From NCBI GenBank assembly GCA_943324745.2, contig CALPMT020000026.1, positions 1 to 41,956 on the forward strand: 41,956 bases of DNA, read 5' to 3'. Made by a program: the position numbers and the translations under genes. The notes under the pieces are model-generated. The model did not search any database and was not told where the DNA came from. It saw only the letters and a program-made list of their open reading frames with translations. Numbering within the stretch: position 1 is the first letter of the stretch; the number at the start of each line of letters is the position of its first letter. The stretch is from Chitinophaga pinensis (lineage in GTDB: Bacteria; Bacteroidota; Bacteroidia; Flavobacteriales_D; Crocinitomicaceae). This document shows positions 7,551 through 17,045 of the stretch, piece after piece.

Positions 7551-10184
7551 TTATTCAACAAAGCTAGCCAATTTATCTTCCAAAATAGCGATTTTATGAA
7601 TCGCGTCTGCTTCCTTCTTTTTCTCATTAGCAACTACTGCATCAGGGGCTCCAGAAACAAATTTTTCATTCGTTAGTTTATTTTGAACGATTTGTAAGAA
7701 TCCTTTTGTGTATTCTAACTCCTCCTCAATTTTCTTTCGCTCACTTTCAACATCCACTGAATCTCCAAAAGGAATAAAGAATTCATTCGAACCTACTAAG
7801 AAAGAATAAGCATTTGCAATTTTTTCATTCGTATACTCCAATTGACTTAAATTCCCCATCTTAACAATCACAGAATCAAAATCCGTAGAAATTTCTTCAT
7901 TTTGTTTCAAGAACAAATCCATCTTTACTTTCGTAGCGATATTATTTTCTTTACGAACGTTACGAATGTTTGTGATTACCTCTTCAGATACTTTAAATTG
8001 AGCAAGTACTCCTTTATTATGTTCCATAACCTCTGGCCATTGCGAAATAACAAGGTCTTGTCCTTCTTTTCTCTCACGGATTAAATGCCAAATTTCTTCT
8101 GCAATAAATGGAGTAAATGGTTGTATGATTTTCAATATTTTTTCAAAGAAACCAATCGTTGATTCTAAGGTTAATCGGTCAATCGGTTGTTGGTAACCTG
8201 GTTTGATAATTTCTAAATACCAAGCACAAAAATCATCCCAAACCAATTTATAGGTAGCCATCAATGCTTCAGAAATCTTAAATTTCTTAAACATTACATC
8301 AATTTCTGCTAATTCTTGGTTAAACTTAGCATCAAACCACTCAATTCCTTTGATAGAAGCTTTTGGTTGTTCTAAATCCATTACTTCCCATGAAGTAACT
8401 AAACGGAATGCATTCCAAATTTTATTTGCGAAATTTCTTCCTTGCTCACATTGACTCGTATCAAATGGTAAGTCATTTCCAGCTGGAGAAGAAATCAAAA
8501 TTCCAACACGTACGCCATCTGCTCCAAATTTTTCAATTAAATCTAAAGGATCAGGAGAATTACCCAAAGATTTAGACATTTTACGACCTAATTTGTCACG
8601 TACAATTCCGGTGTAATATACATTCTTGAATGGCAATTCACCCATGTATTCGTATCCAGCAATAATCATTCTAGCCACCCAGAAAAACATAATTTCAGGA
8701 GCAGTAACTAGATCGTTTGTAGGATAGTAATATTTAATTTCTTCGTTATTTGGTTGTGTAATTCCGTTGAAAACAGAAATTGGCCATAACCAACTAGAGA
8801 ACCAAGTATCTAGTACGTCTTCGTCTTGTTTTAAATCTGAAGCTGAAATCGTTCTTCCTGTTTTTTCAGTCGCTAAAGCAATTGCTTCTGCTTCTGTTTT
8901 TGCAACTACATAATCTTCTGGATTCGATCCAAAATACCATGCTGGAATTCGATGTCCCCACCATAACTGTCGAGAAATACACCAATCTTTTACATTTTCT
9001 AACCAGTGACGATATGTATTTTTGAATTTTTCTGGATGAAACGCAATATTTCCATTCATCACATTATCCAATGCTGGTTGCGACAATTCCTTCATAGAAA
9101 CGAACCATTGTAATGATAATTTTGGTTCAATTACCGCATCGGTACGCTCAGAATAACCAATTTTATTGATATGGTCTTCTACTTTGACCATGTATCCTTT
9201 CTCGTCTAATTCTTTCGCGATTTCTTTACGAACTTCAAAACGATCTTTTCCTTCATAATGTAACCCATTTTCATTTAGTTTACCATGATCCGTAAAAATA
9301 TCGATCGTTTCTAGATTATATTTTTTTCCTAATTCGTAGTCATTAATATCGTGTGCAGGAGTAACTTTCAAACATCCGGTTCCAAAATCCATCTCTACGT
9401 ATTCATCTGCAATAATTGGAATACGACGATTTGTTAAAGGAACAATTACTTCCTTCCCATGCAACAAATAATAACGCGCATCGTTTGGATTCACACAAAT
9501 CGCTGTATCCCCTAATATTGTTTCTGGTCGTGTAGTAGCAATTGTTACCCATTTATCTTCTGAATCCGCAACTTTGTAACGAATATGAAATAATTTAGAA
9601 TTTACTTCTTTGTAGATAACTTCTTCATCGGAAAGCGCTGTAGTTGCTTCTGGATCCCAGTTAACCATTCTAACACCTCTATATATCTTCCCTTTCTTAT
9701 ATAAATCAATAAACGTGTCAAAAACCGATTCTGAATATTCTTTATCCATTGTAAACGAAGTTCGTTCCCAATCACAAGAAGCACCTAATTTCTTTAATTG
9801 CTCTAAAATGATTCCTCCGTGTTTATCTTTCCATTCATAAGCATGAACCATGAATTCATCACGCGTCAAATCTGATTTTTTAATCCCTTCTTTACGTAAT
9901 TTTTGAACAACCTTCGCCTCAGTAGCAATCGATGCATGATCTGTTCCAGGAACCCAACATACGTTTTTCCCTTCCATACGTGCTTTACGAACTAATACAT
10001 CTTGAATGGTGTTATTCAACATATGTCCCATATGTAATACACCAGTCACATTTGGAGGTGGAATTACGACAGTATATGCTTCTCTTTCATCCGGTGTAGA
10101 ATGGAAATAACCCTTACTTAACCAGTATGGATACCATTTATCTTCAGCTTTAGTAGGTTCGTACGTTTTTGGAATTTCAATCAT
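7551..10184 (-). CDS. valS: Valine--tRNA ligase
   Basis: This 877-residue class I synthetase has a HIGH motif variant in [14 protein letters not shown] near residue 45 and the KMSKS loop in [18 protein letters not shown]. The editing domain region [17 protein letters not shown] is present, and the C-terminal coiled-coil tRNA-binding arm ([20 protein letters not shown]) closes the protein. It charges tRNA-Val in the cytoplasm. Length and motif order are normal for ValS. It is divergent from pgk and heads the valS-M61 peptidase-methyltransferase run. A TATCTTTG box just upstream (10202-10209) is its likely -7 element. Confidence 0.98.
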   Translation of the reverse strand: MIEIPKTYEPTKAEDKWYPYWLSKGYFHSTPDEREAYTVVIPPPNVTGVLHMGHMLNNTIQDVLVRKARMEGKNVCWVPGTDHASIATEAKVVQKLRKEGIKKSDLTRDEFMVHAYEWKDKHGGIILEQLKKLGASCDWERTSFTMDKEYSESVFDTFIDLYKKGKIYRGVRMVNWDPEATTALSDEEVIYKEVNSKLFHIRYKVADSEDKWVTIATTRPETILGDTAICVNPNDARYYLLHGKEVIVPLTNRRIPIIADEYVEMDFGTGCLKVTPAHDINDYELGKKYNLETIDIFTDHGKLNENGLHYEGKDRFEVRKEIAKELDEKGYMVKVEDHINKIGYSERTDAVIEPKLSLQWFVSMKELSQPALDNVMNGNIAFHPEKFKNTYRHWLENVKDWCISRQLWWGHRIPAWYFGSNPEDYVVAKTEAEAIALATEKTGRTISASDLKQDEDVLDTWFSSWLWPISVFNGITQPNNEEIKYYYPTNDLVTAPEIMFFWVARMIIAGYEYMGELPFKNVYYTGIVRDKLGRKMSKSLGNSPDPLDLIEKFGADGVRVGILISSPAGNDLPFDTSQCEQGRNFANKIWNAFRLVTSWEVMDLEQPKASIKGIEWFDAKFNQELAEIDVMFKKFKISEALMATYKLVWDDFCAWYLEIIKPGYQQPIDRLTLESTIGFFEKILKIIQPFTPFIAEEIWHLIRERKEGQDLVISQWPEVMEHNKGVLAQFKVSEEVITNIRNVRKENNIATKVKMDLFLKQNEEISTDFDSVIVKMGNLSQLEYTNEKIANAYSFLVGSNEFFIPFGDSVDVESERKKIEEELEYTKGFLQIVQNKLTNEKFVSGAPDAVVANEKKKEADAIHKIAILEDKLASFVE

Positions 10185-10201
10185 TTTTGTTCGGTTTTAC
10201 G

Positions 10202-10209
10202 CAAAGATA
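10202..10209 (-). promoter_or_regulatory. Bacteroidota -7 box for valS
   Basis: On the minus strand the sequence is TATCTTTG, an exact TAnnTTTG match, 17 nt before the valS ATG. No TTG occurs at the usual 17-23 nt spacing upstream; the nearest one is 11 nt away, so the -33 half is weak. Confidence 0.5.
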
Positions 10210-10280
10210 AAACAATGTAACAATTAATTAATGCTTCATTGTAGCAATTTGTAAACCTTACAAATTATAAATGACTCAAA

Positions 10281-10302
10281 TTGACGATTTTTTATACTTT
10301 TG
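10281..10302 (+). promoter_or_regulatory. Likely pgk promoter (TTGAC ... TACTTTTG)
   Basis: TACTTTTG at 10295-10302 matches TAnnTTTG and lies 21 nt before the pgk ATG at 10324. TTGAC at 10281 is only 11 nt upstream, shorter than the usual spacer, so only the -7 box is well supported. Confidence 0.5.
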
Positions 10303-10323
10303 CATTTTCAAAAAATATTTAAA

Positions 10324-11517
10324 ATGGCTGATATTCATTCTTACAATTTCGACGGAAAACGTGCGTTAATCCGTGTTGACTTTAACGTTCCTTTAGATAA
10401 AGAAACACTAGAAATCACAGATGACACACGTATTCGTGCTGCATTACCAACGATACAACATATTTTAAAGTCTGGTGGTAGTGTTGTTTTAATGTCTCAC
10501 CTAGGTAGACCGAAAGAAGGATTTGAAGATAAATATTCCTTAAAACACATTGTTGCACACACAAGTAAATTACTTGGTTTAGAAGTGAAATTTTCTCCCG
10601 ATTGTATTGGTGAAAAAGCTGTAGAAATGAGTACTAACCTTCAAGCTGGTGAAGTTCTATTATTGGAAAACCTACGTTTTTACAAACAAGAAACTGCTGG
10701 TACAGAAAGTTTTGCGCAAGAATTAGCAAAGCACGGAGATGTATATGTAAATGACGCTTTTGGAACTGCACATAGAGCACATGCAAGTACTGCAATCATT
10801 GCTAAATTCTTCCCAAACGATAAAATGTTTGGATATTTGTTAGAAGCAGAAATTAAAAGTGTAGATCGCGTATTAAACAGCGAAGAAAAACCGTTGACAG
10901 CAATCGTTGGTGGTGCAAAAGTATCTTCTAAAATTACAATCATCGAACGTTTATTGGATAAAGTAGACAACCTAATCGTTGGTGGTGGAATGGCTTTCAC
11001 ATTCGTTAAAGCAAAAGGTGGAAATGTAGGTGGCTCTTTAGTAGAAGATGATTACCTTGATGTCGCGCGTAAAATCATCAAAGAAGCACAAGAAAAAGGA
11101 GTTAACATTTATGTTCCAGTAGATGCAGTTGTCGCAGATACATTTTCAAACGATGCAAATAGAAAAACAGTTCCTTCTGGAGAAATCGAATCTGGATGGA
11201 TGGGATTGGATTCAGGACCACAAACTTCCTTAGATTGTGCTGAAATCATTAAAAATTCTAAATTAATTCTTTGGAACGGACCAATGGGTGTTTTTGAAAT
11301 GGATAACTTCCAACAAGGGACAAAAGATGTCGCTAACTCTATTGTTGAAGCTACAGCTAAAGGCGCTTTCTCATTGATAGGTGGTGGTGACTCTGTTGCT
11401 GCAATCAATAAATTTAACTTGGCTGACAAAGTGAGCTACGTTTCTACTGGTGGTGGGGCTATGTTGGAGTATCTTGAAGGGATAGAATTACCAGGAATCA
11501 AAGCTATTAATTCGTGA
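10324..11517 (+). CDS. pgk: Phosphoglycerate kinase
   Basis: The product is 397 residues and catalyses ATP formation from 1,3-bisphosphoglycerate in glycolysis. Motifs seen are RVDFNVPLD with the substrate-binding region, [52 protein letters not shown] and the C-terminal [10 protein letters not shown] choose the ATG at 10324 ([16 protein letters not shown]). A TTG in frame at 10300 overlaps the putative -7 promoter box and adds eight residues unlike the family. The gene stands alone, divergent from valS, and is followed at 11651 by a strong intrinsic terminator, so it is probably monocistronic. Confidence 0.98.
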   Translation: MADIHSYNFDGKRALIRVDFNVPLDKETLEITDDTRIRAALPTIQHILKSGGSVVLMSHLGRPKEGFEDKYSLKHIVAHTSKLLGLEVKFSPDCIGEKAVEMSTNLQAGEVLLLENLRFYKQETAGTESFAQELAKHGDVYVNDAFGTAHRAHASTAIIAKFFPNDKMFGYLLEAEIKSVDRVLNSEEKPLTAIVGGAKVSSKITIIERLLDKVDNLIVGGGMAFTFVKAKGGNVGGSLVEDDYLDVARKIIKEAQEKGVNIYVPVDAVVADTFSNDANRKTVPSGEIESGWMGLDSGPQTSLDCAEIIKNSKLILWNGPMGVFEMDNFQQGTKDVANSIVEATAKGAFSLIGGGDSVAAINKFNLADKVSYVSTGGGAMLEYLEGIELPGIKAINS

Positions 11518-11650
11518 TAAATTTGCTTTTTTGTTCGTTCGACTTCGAAATTCATCAATTCATGAACTAATCTACACTCATAGATAATTTTCTTGTCTGC
11601 CTCGAAAAATTCCAAATTTCTTACGAATTAGAAATTCATACAAATGTATT

Positions 11651-11680
11651 AAAGCCACAAGAGATTGTGGCTTTTTGTTT
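11651..11680 (+). terminator. Intrinsic terminator after pgk
   Basis: A perfect 10-bp stem AAAGCCACAA / TTGTGGCTTT (11651-11660 and 11665-11674) with loop GAGA runs into TTGTTTTCTT. The T-rich side faces the plus strand, so it ends pgk transcription about 135 bp after the stop codon. Confidence 0.85.
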
Positions 11681-11695
11681 TCTTATAATTCGTAT

Positions 11696-12907
11696 TTAAT
11701 TTCGATTCTTATATACCAAGTATTTCACAGGGAAATAAGATGCTAAAACAGAGAGTATCGATACAAGGGTAAGTACAAACAAACCATCTACGAGAGATAA
11801 TTCTATTGGGAAAGGTTGATTATTGGTATTCGGTAAAACTAATAATTCTCCATATAATTGAAGTAAACACACCGCTACTCCTATCAGAATACCATAAATA
11901 ATCCCCTTGAAAGCGATTAATAAACCTTCGTAAAAGAAAATACGGAAAATAAAGGATTCGTTCGCTCCAAAACTTTGCATAGTGACAATGTTTTTCTTTT
12001 TTTCAATGTATAACATCGTTAAAGAAGCAACTAAATTAAAGGCTGCTAATATAAAGACAAACACCAAAATAGCGATAACAATCAGTTTCTCTGATTTACT
12101 CGTTTTATAAATCAATTCGTTTTTTTCCAGGTGTGTCTTTACGTCAAAATCACTACCTAATTTCAGTTGAATTTCTTCTTTAACCTTCTCTAAATCTGCA
12201 TTCGTTTTTGTTGCAACATACACGGCTGTTATGTCATTTTCATAACCTAACATAGAAGATGCTAGTTCGAGAGGTAAAACAATATAGGAGTCGTTTACTT
12301 CTTTGTTGTAGTTTATTCGACCAGCAATCGTGATGGTATTTGTACGAAATGGATTTGAGCTCATACTCACACGAGCGTCACGCTTTGGAAAATAACCCAA
12401 TAAAGTTTCATGCCCTGCATTTGTTGGAATATATCCTCCTAATTTTTGCAACAACATCGCTCCTACCAATGCAGTGGGAACGTTTTTTTCACTTAGATGC
12501 GGAAATCCATCCACCATGTGTTTTTGTACATCTGCAATTTGAATGAAATTATCCTCTACCCCGATCATTTTAGCATTTACCCATTTTTTTTCATGACGTA
12601 ATACTAAAATTTCTTCTACTGCTTTACAAGTAGTTGTTACCCCTTCAACCGATTTTATTTTTTTCAAGTCTAGCGATGAGGCATCAAAGGTTTTACCTTT
12701 TGTAGATCGAATAATAATTTCAGCATCAAATTCGGAATACAAATCTTCCACCATCGATTCAATTCCGTTAAACGCAGCAATGAGAATCACTAATGCAGCA
12801 GTGGTGACAGCAATACCAATTACAGAAATACGTGTAATTAAATGGATTACATTTTTCTTCTTTTTCGAAGACAGGTATCTACGCGCTATGAAGAATGGAA
12901 CGTTAAT
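11696..12907 (-). CDS. LolC/LolE-type FtsX-like ABC transporter permease (apparent ATT start)
   Basis: The reading frame from 11696 is open up to a stop at 12914-12916. The family N-terminus, NVPFFIARRYLSSKKKKN then IARISV-like ITRISVIGIAV and FNGIESMVEDLY, is encoded upstream of the first GTG (12790). No ATG, GTG or TTG lies between the stop and that GTG. The only position matching the conserved family start (M-N-x-x-F-I-A-R-R-Y) is ATT at 12905-12907, giving 403 residues, the normal length. Starting at the GTG would cut off most of the first membrane helix. Three further membrane segments lie in the C-terminal FtsX domain. Such permeases work with an ATPase in lipoprotein release; no LolD gene is adjacent. 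It begins 12 bp after rbfA, so it is probably co-transcribed. Confidence 0.85.
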   Translation of the reverse strand: MNVPFFIARRYLSSKKKKNVIHLITRISVIGIAVTTAALVILIAAFNGIESMVEDLYSEFDAEIIIRSTKGKTFDASSLDLKKIKSVEGVTTTCKAVEEILVLRHEKKWVNAKMIGVEDNFIQIADVQKHMVDGFPHLSEKNVPTALVGAMLLQKLGGYIPTNAGHETLLGYFPKRDARVSMSSNPFRTNTITIAGRINYNKEVNDSYIVLPLELASSMLGYENDITAVYVATKTNADLEKVKEEIQLKLGSDFDVKTHLEKNELIYKTSKSEKLIVIAILVFVFILAAFNLVASLTMLYIEKKKNIVTMQSFGANESFIFRIFFYEGLLIAFKGIIYGILIGVAVCLLQLYGELLVLPNTNNQPFPIELSLVDGLFVLTLVSILSVLASYFPVKYLVYKNRN

Positions 12908-12919
12908 AAGAAGTTAATT

Positions 12920-13258
12920 TTATTTCTGGTTCAATAAATTTTGAATTTCCATTGCGTAATCTAAGGAATCATCTATTTTGAAGATTAACTCAGGAATTTT
13001 ACGCATATTTTTCAAACGTTTACCAACTTCACCACGAATCTTTTTCGCATGTTCGTTGATAGAAGCTAATACTTCTTCTTTGACCGGTCCCCCGAAAACG
13101 CTTACAAAAACACGTGCTAAGGACAAATCAGAAGTTACACGTACAACTGTTACCGAAACCATCGCTCCTAAACAGATTTCACGTGCATTTCGTTGAAAAA
13201 AAACAGATAATTCTTCTTGAATTACCCCTTCAATTTTATTTTGTCTTACTGATCCCAT
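12920..13258 (-). CDS. rbfA: 30S ribosome-binding factor RbfA
   Basis: The 112-residue product has the RbfA KH-like fold sequence: RQNKIEGVIQEELSVFF at the start, then SLARVFVSVFG and the C-terminal KIPELIFKIDDSLDYAMEI. RbfA binds the small ribosomal subunit during maturation of the 16S rRNA 5' end, and length is typical. A TATCTTTG box (13263-13270) ends only four nucleotides before the ATG, so the mRNA may be leaderless or nearly so. The permease gene follows 12 bp downstream, an rbfA-lolE-like order that I recall from other Bacteroidota. Confidence 0.95.
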   Translation of the reverse strand: MGSVRQNKIEGVIQEELSVFFQRNAREICLGAMVSVTVVRVTSDLSLARVFVSVFGGPVKEEVLASINEHAKKIRGEVGKRLKNMRKIPELIFKIDDSLDYAMEIQNLLNQK

Positions 13259-13262
13259 GGTG

Positions 13263-13270
13263 CAAAGATA
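13263..13270 (-). promoter_or_regulatory. -7 box for rbfA with almost no leader
   Basis: The minus strand reads TATCTTTG CACC ATG. The box matches TAnnTTTG exactly, and expected initiation would fall within a few bases of the start codon. The nearest upstream TTG is 14 nt from the box, slightly shorter than usual. Confidence 0.5.
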
Positions 13271-13284
13271 ACGTTTTAATGAAT

Positions 13285-13329
13285 CAATTGATTATTGTGA
13301 AAATGTAACAATTGATTAAAGTGAAAATA
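13285..13329. repeat. Two direct 21-bp repeats upstream of rbfA
   Basis: CAATTGATTATTGTGAAAATG (13285-13305) and a second copy at 13309-13329 differ at only three of 21 positions; start-to-start distance is 24 bp. Each begins with the palindrome CAATTG. They lie just upstream of the rbfA -7 box and could be a regulator's binding sites, but could also be a chance local duplication. Confidence 0.55.
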
Positions 13330-13339
13330 TAGTGTTGAT

Positions 13340-14656
13340 TCAGTCGAATTTTATGTCTTCCAAGGATAAACCTTTGTATTCTACCGAATAATCTGGTCTA
13401 AGCGATACTAATTTTTCAGCCTTACGTTTGAGTAGTTCTAAATTTATCTTTTTCGGATTCATTTTAACCTCTACAATGACCATACTTTTCTCCATATCAT
13501 TCACAGCAACTAGATCAATTTCATTTTGATTTCCTCTTTCCCAGTATCTACCAACCTGATTGTAATTTTGCGTTTTGAATTCATTTAAAAAATAGCGTTC
13601 CAACATTGTTCCTGCATATACAGAATATTCAATCTCAACTACTGATTTTACATATTCAAAATTTTGTATTTCAATCGCTGCACGCTGTTTATAAAAATAA
13701 CGAAACCAAAAGTTCAGAAAATTATCTTTAATAAAATACTTCACTAATCGTCCACCTTCCCTTGCAAACATTGGCTTCACTTTCTCGATGATGTTGTACA
13801 CATTTTCCAATTTATCCAAATAACCACCAACCTCTCGCTCTAGAATAGATTCGATCTCTGGACGAGAAGTTTTCGAACTAGCTATTAACGATAATATGGA
13901 AAAATAAGTCCCATAATCCTTCCCAAATTCTTCAATCAATGCATTCTTCCCTTCTTCTAAAAAATAGGAATTGGCTGACAACATCGTAGATAACATCGTC
14001 TCTTTTGTAAATGCCTTCTCTTGCACAAACATTTCTACATATTTTGCAACTCCACCTGTGTACATGTAAAAGCTTAATAAATCATCAGGAGAATATTTTG
14101 CAACATTATCTCGGTATATCTCTTTCAACGTTTTTACGGTAAAAGGCTCTAAGCGTATCATATTTGTCGCGCGACCAAAAAGCGGTTCTTTCGCATTTTC
14201 AAATATTTTATACATCATACTAAATATGGAACCACATACAATAAAGTTTAATTTACTTTCATTTTTATTAAGGTCCCAAATACGTTGAATATCGCTCATG
14301 ATGGAAGGATTGATATTCTGAAATTCCTGAAATTCATCAATAACTAGGGTAAACTCCATTTTTTTTGACCGATGAACTAGAAACTCAAACAAATGAGAAA
14401 ATTGCGAGAATGAACCGTAAATTTTCTCATCCATCTTACGTTCAAATTCTTCTTTAAAATCTAAACATAGAATTTGTTCACTCTTTCGAGAAACAAAAAA
14501 GTATAAAAACAGATGATTACTTACTGATTTTAAAATTAAACTTGTTTTACCAATACGTCTTCTTCCAACGACATACGTAAACTGCGCATTGCTTTTCGAT
14601 TTCTCTTCAATCGTATTTAATTTTGCTAATTCATTTTCTCTGTTGTAGAATTTCAT
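13340..14656 (-). CDS. AAA ATPase with C-terminal DUF234 (PD-(D/E)XK-like)
   Basis: This 438-residue protein belongs to the archaeal-type ATPase/DUF234 family. Walker A GRRRIGKTS is at 31-39 and Walker B LVIDEFQEF near 103. The C-terminal domain contains NEIDLVAVND then MVIVEVKMNP, a PD-(D/E)XK-like pattern (E/D, then E-x-K). The family is widespread in Archaea and Bacteroidota; its function is not established, though links to defence or mobile DNA have been suggested. It is a single minus-strand gene with its own promoter: TATCTTTG at 14677-14684, directly next to four 15-bp repeats. The start ATG gives the conserved beginning MKFYNRENEL. Confidence 0.9.
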   Translation of the reverse strand: MKFYNRENELAKLNTIEEKSKSNAQFTYVVGRRRIGKTSLILKSVSNHLFLYFFVSRKSEQILCLDFKEEFERKMDEKIYGSFSQFSHLFEFLVHRSKKMEFTLVIDEFQEFQNINPSIMSDIQRIWDLNKNESKLNFIVCGSIFSMMYKIFENAKEPLFGRATNMIRLEPFTVKTLKEIYRDNVAKYSPDDLLSFYMYTGGVAKYVEMFVQEKAFTKETMLSTMLSANSYFLEEGKNALIEEFGKDYGTYFSILSLIASSKTSRPEIESILEREVGGYLDKLENVYNIIEKVKPMFAREGGRLVKYFIKDNFLNFWFRYFYKQRAAIEIQNFEYVKSVVEIEYSVYAGTMLERYFLNEFKTQNYNQVGRYWERGNQNEIDLVAVNDMEKSMVIVEVKMNPKKINLELLKRKAEKLVSLRPDYSVEYKGLSLEDIKFD

Positions 14657-14676
14657 AACACTTAGATTTGATACTA

Positions 14677-14684
14677 CAAAGATA
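14677..14684 (-). promoter_or_regulatory. -7 box for the AAA-DUF234 gene
   Basis: The minus strand reads TATCTTTG, an exact TAnnTTTG match 20 nt before the ATG at 14656. The -33 region is occupied by the 15-bp repeat array, and no TTG sits at normal spacing, which suggests control through the repeats. Confidence 0.6.
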
Positions 14685-14689
14685 TAAAA

Positions 14690-14743
14690 TTATCGTAATT
14701 AAAATTACCGTAACAAATATTACTGTAATTTATGTTACGATAA
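14690..14743. repeat. Four 9-bp sites TTAYNRTAA spaced exactly 15 bp (operator-like array)
   Basis: TTATCGTAA at 14690, TTACCGTAA at 14705, TTACTGTAA at 14720 and TTACGATAA at 14735 start exactly 15 bp apart. Each is close to a TTAC-n-GTAA palindrome, and the outer two also form a perfect 12-bp inverted repeat (14687-14698 with 14735-14746). The array fills the gap between the end of the TauE/SafE gene and the -7 box of the AAA-DUF234 gene. It resembles a multi-site operator or iteron set; a hairpin ending the exporter transcript is an alternative. Confidence 0.8.
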
Positions 14744-14744
14744 T

Positions 14745-15545
14745 TTATTTTAAAATCTCACTTAAAATGATCGATATACCCATAATTAAAATAAACCAAC
14801 CAAATAGTGGTTTTAATTTTTTACTGGGGATATTCGTACTTAATTTAATGCCGACCATAATACCAACAATCGCAATCAAAGAGAATATAGACATATGTAT
14901 CCAATCTATACGTTTTAATCCGTCATGATCGACCCCAAAACCAATAAGAGAATTGATTGTAATAATAGTTAAAGAAGACGCGACAGCTTTTTTTATTGGA
15001 AGTTTCGCCCAATTAGTCAATACAGGAATAATCAAAAACCCACCCCCAACACCAACAATTCCGGTAACAAATCCTACAAGTAATCCCGCCAATATAATTT
15101 GAAAGCGATTAATATTCAAATCTGTTCCATTAGTTTCATTTGTACTATTCTTAATCATTGAAATAGAAGCAAATAACATCATACAAGCAAAAACAACAAG
15201 TAACAAAGTGTTTTTAGTCAACAAAAAATTAGTAGTATGAATAATTTCAATTGGAATTAAATGAATTAAATACGTACGACTTAAAATAACTGCAAAGATG
15301 GATGGAATACCAAAGAGAACAACAAACATCCAAGAAATGTTTCCAAGTTTATAATATTTGTAAGAACCTATTACACTAGTAAAACCGACAATAAATAAGG
15401 AATAAGTGGTTGCTAATACTGTATCCAATCCAAAAAGATAAACCATAATCGGTACCGTCATTGTTGAACCTCCCGCACCAATTAATCCGAGGGTAATCCC
15501 CATGATTAATCCAAAAAAATATCCAAAAAAATGAGTTATTTCCAA
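14745..15545 (-). CDS. TauE/SafE family sulfite/anion exporter
   Basis: The 266-residue integral membrane protein has about eight hydrophobic segments arranged as two related halves. The first half has GLIMGITLGLIGAGGST and the second GLLVGFVTGIVGVGGGFL, the duplicated glycine-rich motifs of the TauE/SafE (DUF81) family. Members export sulfite, sulfoacetate or other small organic anions; the substrate here is unknown. It is the last gene of the aminotransferase-to-exporter run and starts 10 bp after the PorT-like gene. Its stop codon touches the 15-bp repeat array. Confidence 0.9.
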   Translation of the reverse strand: MEITHFFGYFFGLIMGITLGLIGAGGSTMTVPIMVYLFGLDTVLATTYSLFIVGFTSVIGSYKYYKLGNISWMFVVLFGIPSIFAVILSRTYLIHLIPIEIIHTTNFLLTKNTLLLVVFACMMLFASISMIKNSTNETNGTDLNINRFQIILAGLLVGFVTGIVGVGGGFLIIPVLTNWAKLPIKKAVASSLTIITINSLIGFGVDHDGLKRIDWIHMSIFSLIAIVGIMVGIKLSTNIPSKKLKPLFGWFILIMGISIILSEILK

Positions 15546-15555
15546 AGTTTAGCTA

Positions 15556-16284
15556 TTATTTTCCACCTTCAAAGGTGACGGTAAAAATCCACGAGTTGTT
15601 ATACAAACTATTGATCGGTTTAGAAACAGGACTCAAATCTTGAATTAATACATTTTGAAGACCTTGGGAATATTTCAACTCAAAGCCCAATTTAAAGAAT
15701 TCGTTAAAAAACTCAACTCCACCACCAAACTGAGCCATCCAATCTTTTTTTCGTATTTTAATAAATGGATCAATATAATTTTGTGATTTATCTTCCATCG
15801 ATTGCAAGTCCAAGGAAAATTGTATCCCTGTCAATGCAAATGCAGTGAAATTACCTTGTCGTAAGGTACGAATTTGAAACAACAAAGGAAAATCCAAATT
15901 GGAAGAGTTGATACGTTCTTCGTTAGTTGTTTCTGTTGTTTGATTTGTTTTAGGTGCAGAATAATACTTAATCAAACGTTCTTGAAACGAGAAAGTTGGA
16001 ATCAATCGTAGACGTAAAATCGGTGTTCCTATTTTTATAGAGGCCAATAAACCAACTTGTGCCCCTGGTAAAGCCTGTGCTTGTATTGAACGAAATCCAT
16101 AAGAAGAATAAGCATTTAAAGTAGGTGCAAAGTCAAAACCGGTGTAATTAAAACCCATTTGCACGCCAAAAGATATAATTTCCTTATCAAAATTCTTGTA
16201 ATTCTCTAACTTTTGGTGTTGTGCAAACGTACTTGAAAACACAACAAATACTGAAAGAAATAAAAGATATTTTAACGAATTCAT
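15556..16284 (-). CDS. porT: PorT-like outer-membrane beta-barrel protein (type IX secretion)
   Basis: The 242-residue protein opens with a signal peptide (LFLSVFVVFSSTFAQ). The rest is amphipathic beta-strand sequence ending in aromatic FTVTFEGGK, typical of an eight-stranded barrel. The segments FPLLFQIRT, FALTGIQFSLDL and FKLGFELKYSQGL fit the PorT family, and location immediately after ubiE is the gene order I recall for porT in Flavobacteriia. PorT is needed for type IX protein secretion, which fits the sorting domain on the protease at 26069. The gene symbol rests on context and pattern, not on a search. Confidence 0.78.
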   Translation of the reverse strand: MNSLKYLLFLSVFVVFSSTFAQHQKLENYKNFDKEIISFGVQMGFNYTGFDFAPTLNAYSSYGFRSIQAQALPGAQVGLLASIKIGTPILRLRLIPTFSFQERLIKYYSAPKTNQTTETTNEERINSSNLDFPLLFQIRTLRQGNFTAFALTGIQFSLDLQSMEDKSQNYIDPFIKIRKKDWMAQFGGGVEFFNEFFKLGFELKYSQGLQNVLIQDLSPVSKPINSLYNNSWIFTVTFEGGK

Positions 16285-16310
16285 TTTAATAAAACGAAAA
16301 AAAAGCGAAC

Positions 16311-17042
16311 TTATTTTGTTCCTGCATAAATGGTAGCTATTCCACCTGAAACAAGCGTAGAATTAATTTCTTTGTAGCCCACTTTCGCTAGTATATTTTC
16401 AAAATCTTTACCCTCTGGAAAAGCAGCTACAGATTCTGGCAAATAAGTATATGCGTTACTATCTTTAGAAATTGACTTCCCTAAAATTGGAATAATATTC
16501 TTTGAGTAGAACGCAAATAATTGTTTGATTGGAAACTTTTTAGGCTTAGAAAATTCTAAGATAATCAACTTTCCTCCTGGTCGAACTACACGTAACATTT
16601 CTCCTAAACCTTTCTCTAAGTTCTCAAAATTACGAACTCCAAAACCAACTGTTAAACCATCAAAATAATTATCTTCATAAGGAATATCTTCAGAATCACC
16701 TTGTTGCATAGTTATAATATGGTCTACTCCTTTCTTTTTCATCTTGACACGACCGTGATCCAACATCCCTGATGAAATATCTAGTCCAACAATTTGTGTA
16801 GGTTTTAGCGATAAACTTTCTAAGGCAAAATCTCCAGTTCCAGTAGCAATATCTAAAATTCGCTTTGGATTTATGGATCGTAACATCTTAACTGCTTTTT
16901 TACGCCATAATTTATCAATACCTAAAGACAAGAAATGATTTAAAAAATCATATTTTGCTGAGATATTATTGAACATTTCTGCAACTTCTTCTTTTTTCGA
17001 TTTAGAAGAATCTCCGTAAGGTTTAACTTGTTCTGCGCTCAT
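16311..17042 (-). CDS. ubiE: Demethylmenaquinone methyltransferase
   Basis: The 243-residue class I methyltransferase carries SAM motif [12 protein letters not shown] and the UbiE/MenG signatures [19 protein letters not shown] near the N-terminus and [14 protein letters not shown] in the middle. It catalyses the last step of menaquinone synthesis. Bacteroidota respire with menaquinone, so the MenG role is expected. It starts 3 bp after the RfaE1-like kinase ends and is followed by the porT-like gene. Confidence 0.96.
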   Translation of the reverse strand: MSAEQVKPYGDSSKSKKEEVAEMFNNISAKYDFLNHFLSLGIDKLWRKKAVKMLRSINPKRILDIATGTGDFALESLSLKPTQIVGLDISSGMLDHGRVKMKKKGVDHIITMQQGDSEDIPYEDNYFDGLTVGFGVRNFENLEKGLGEMLRVVRPGGKLIILEFSKPKKFPIKQLFAFYSKNIIPILGKSISKDSNAYTYLPESVAAFPEGKDFENILAKVGYKEINSTLVSGGIATIYAGTK

Positions 17043-17045
17043 AAT

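Noticed and set aside
5741-7633. M61 peptidase starting at 7633
   Set aside because: It would overlap valS by 83 bp and place the signal peptide 34 residues inside the protein; the ATG at 7531 fits better.
10300-10323. TTG start for pgk, adding eight residues
   Set aside because: The TTG overlaps the -7 promoter box, and the ATG at 10324 gives the normal family N-terminus.
10680-11429. Two long open frames antisense to pgk
   Set aside because: Long antisense frames arise from codon bias in highly conserved genes; the translations have no protein-like motifs and no start context.
12340-12546. Plus-strand ORF inside the permease gene
   Set aside because: No family resemblance, opposite to an intact conserved gene; a frame shadow.
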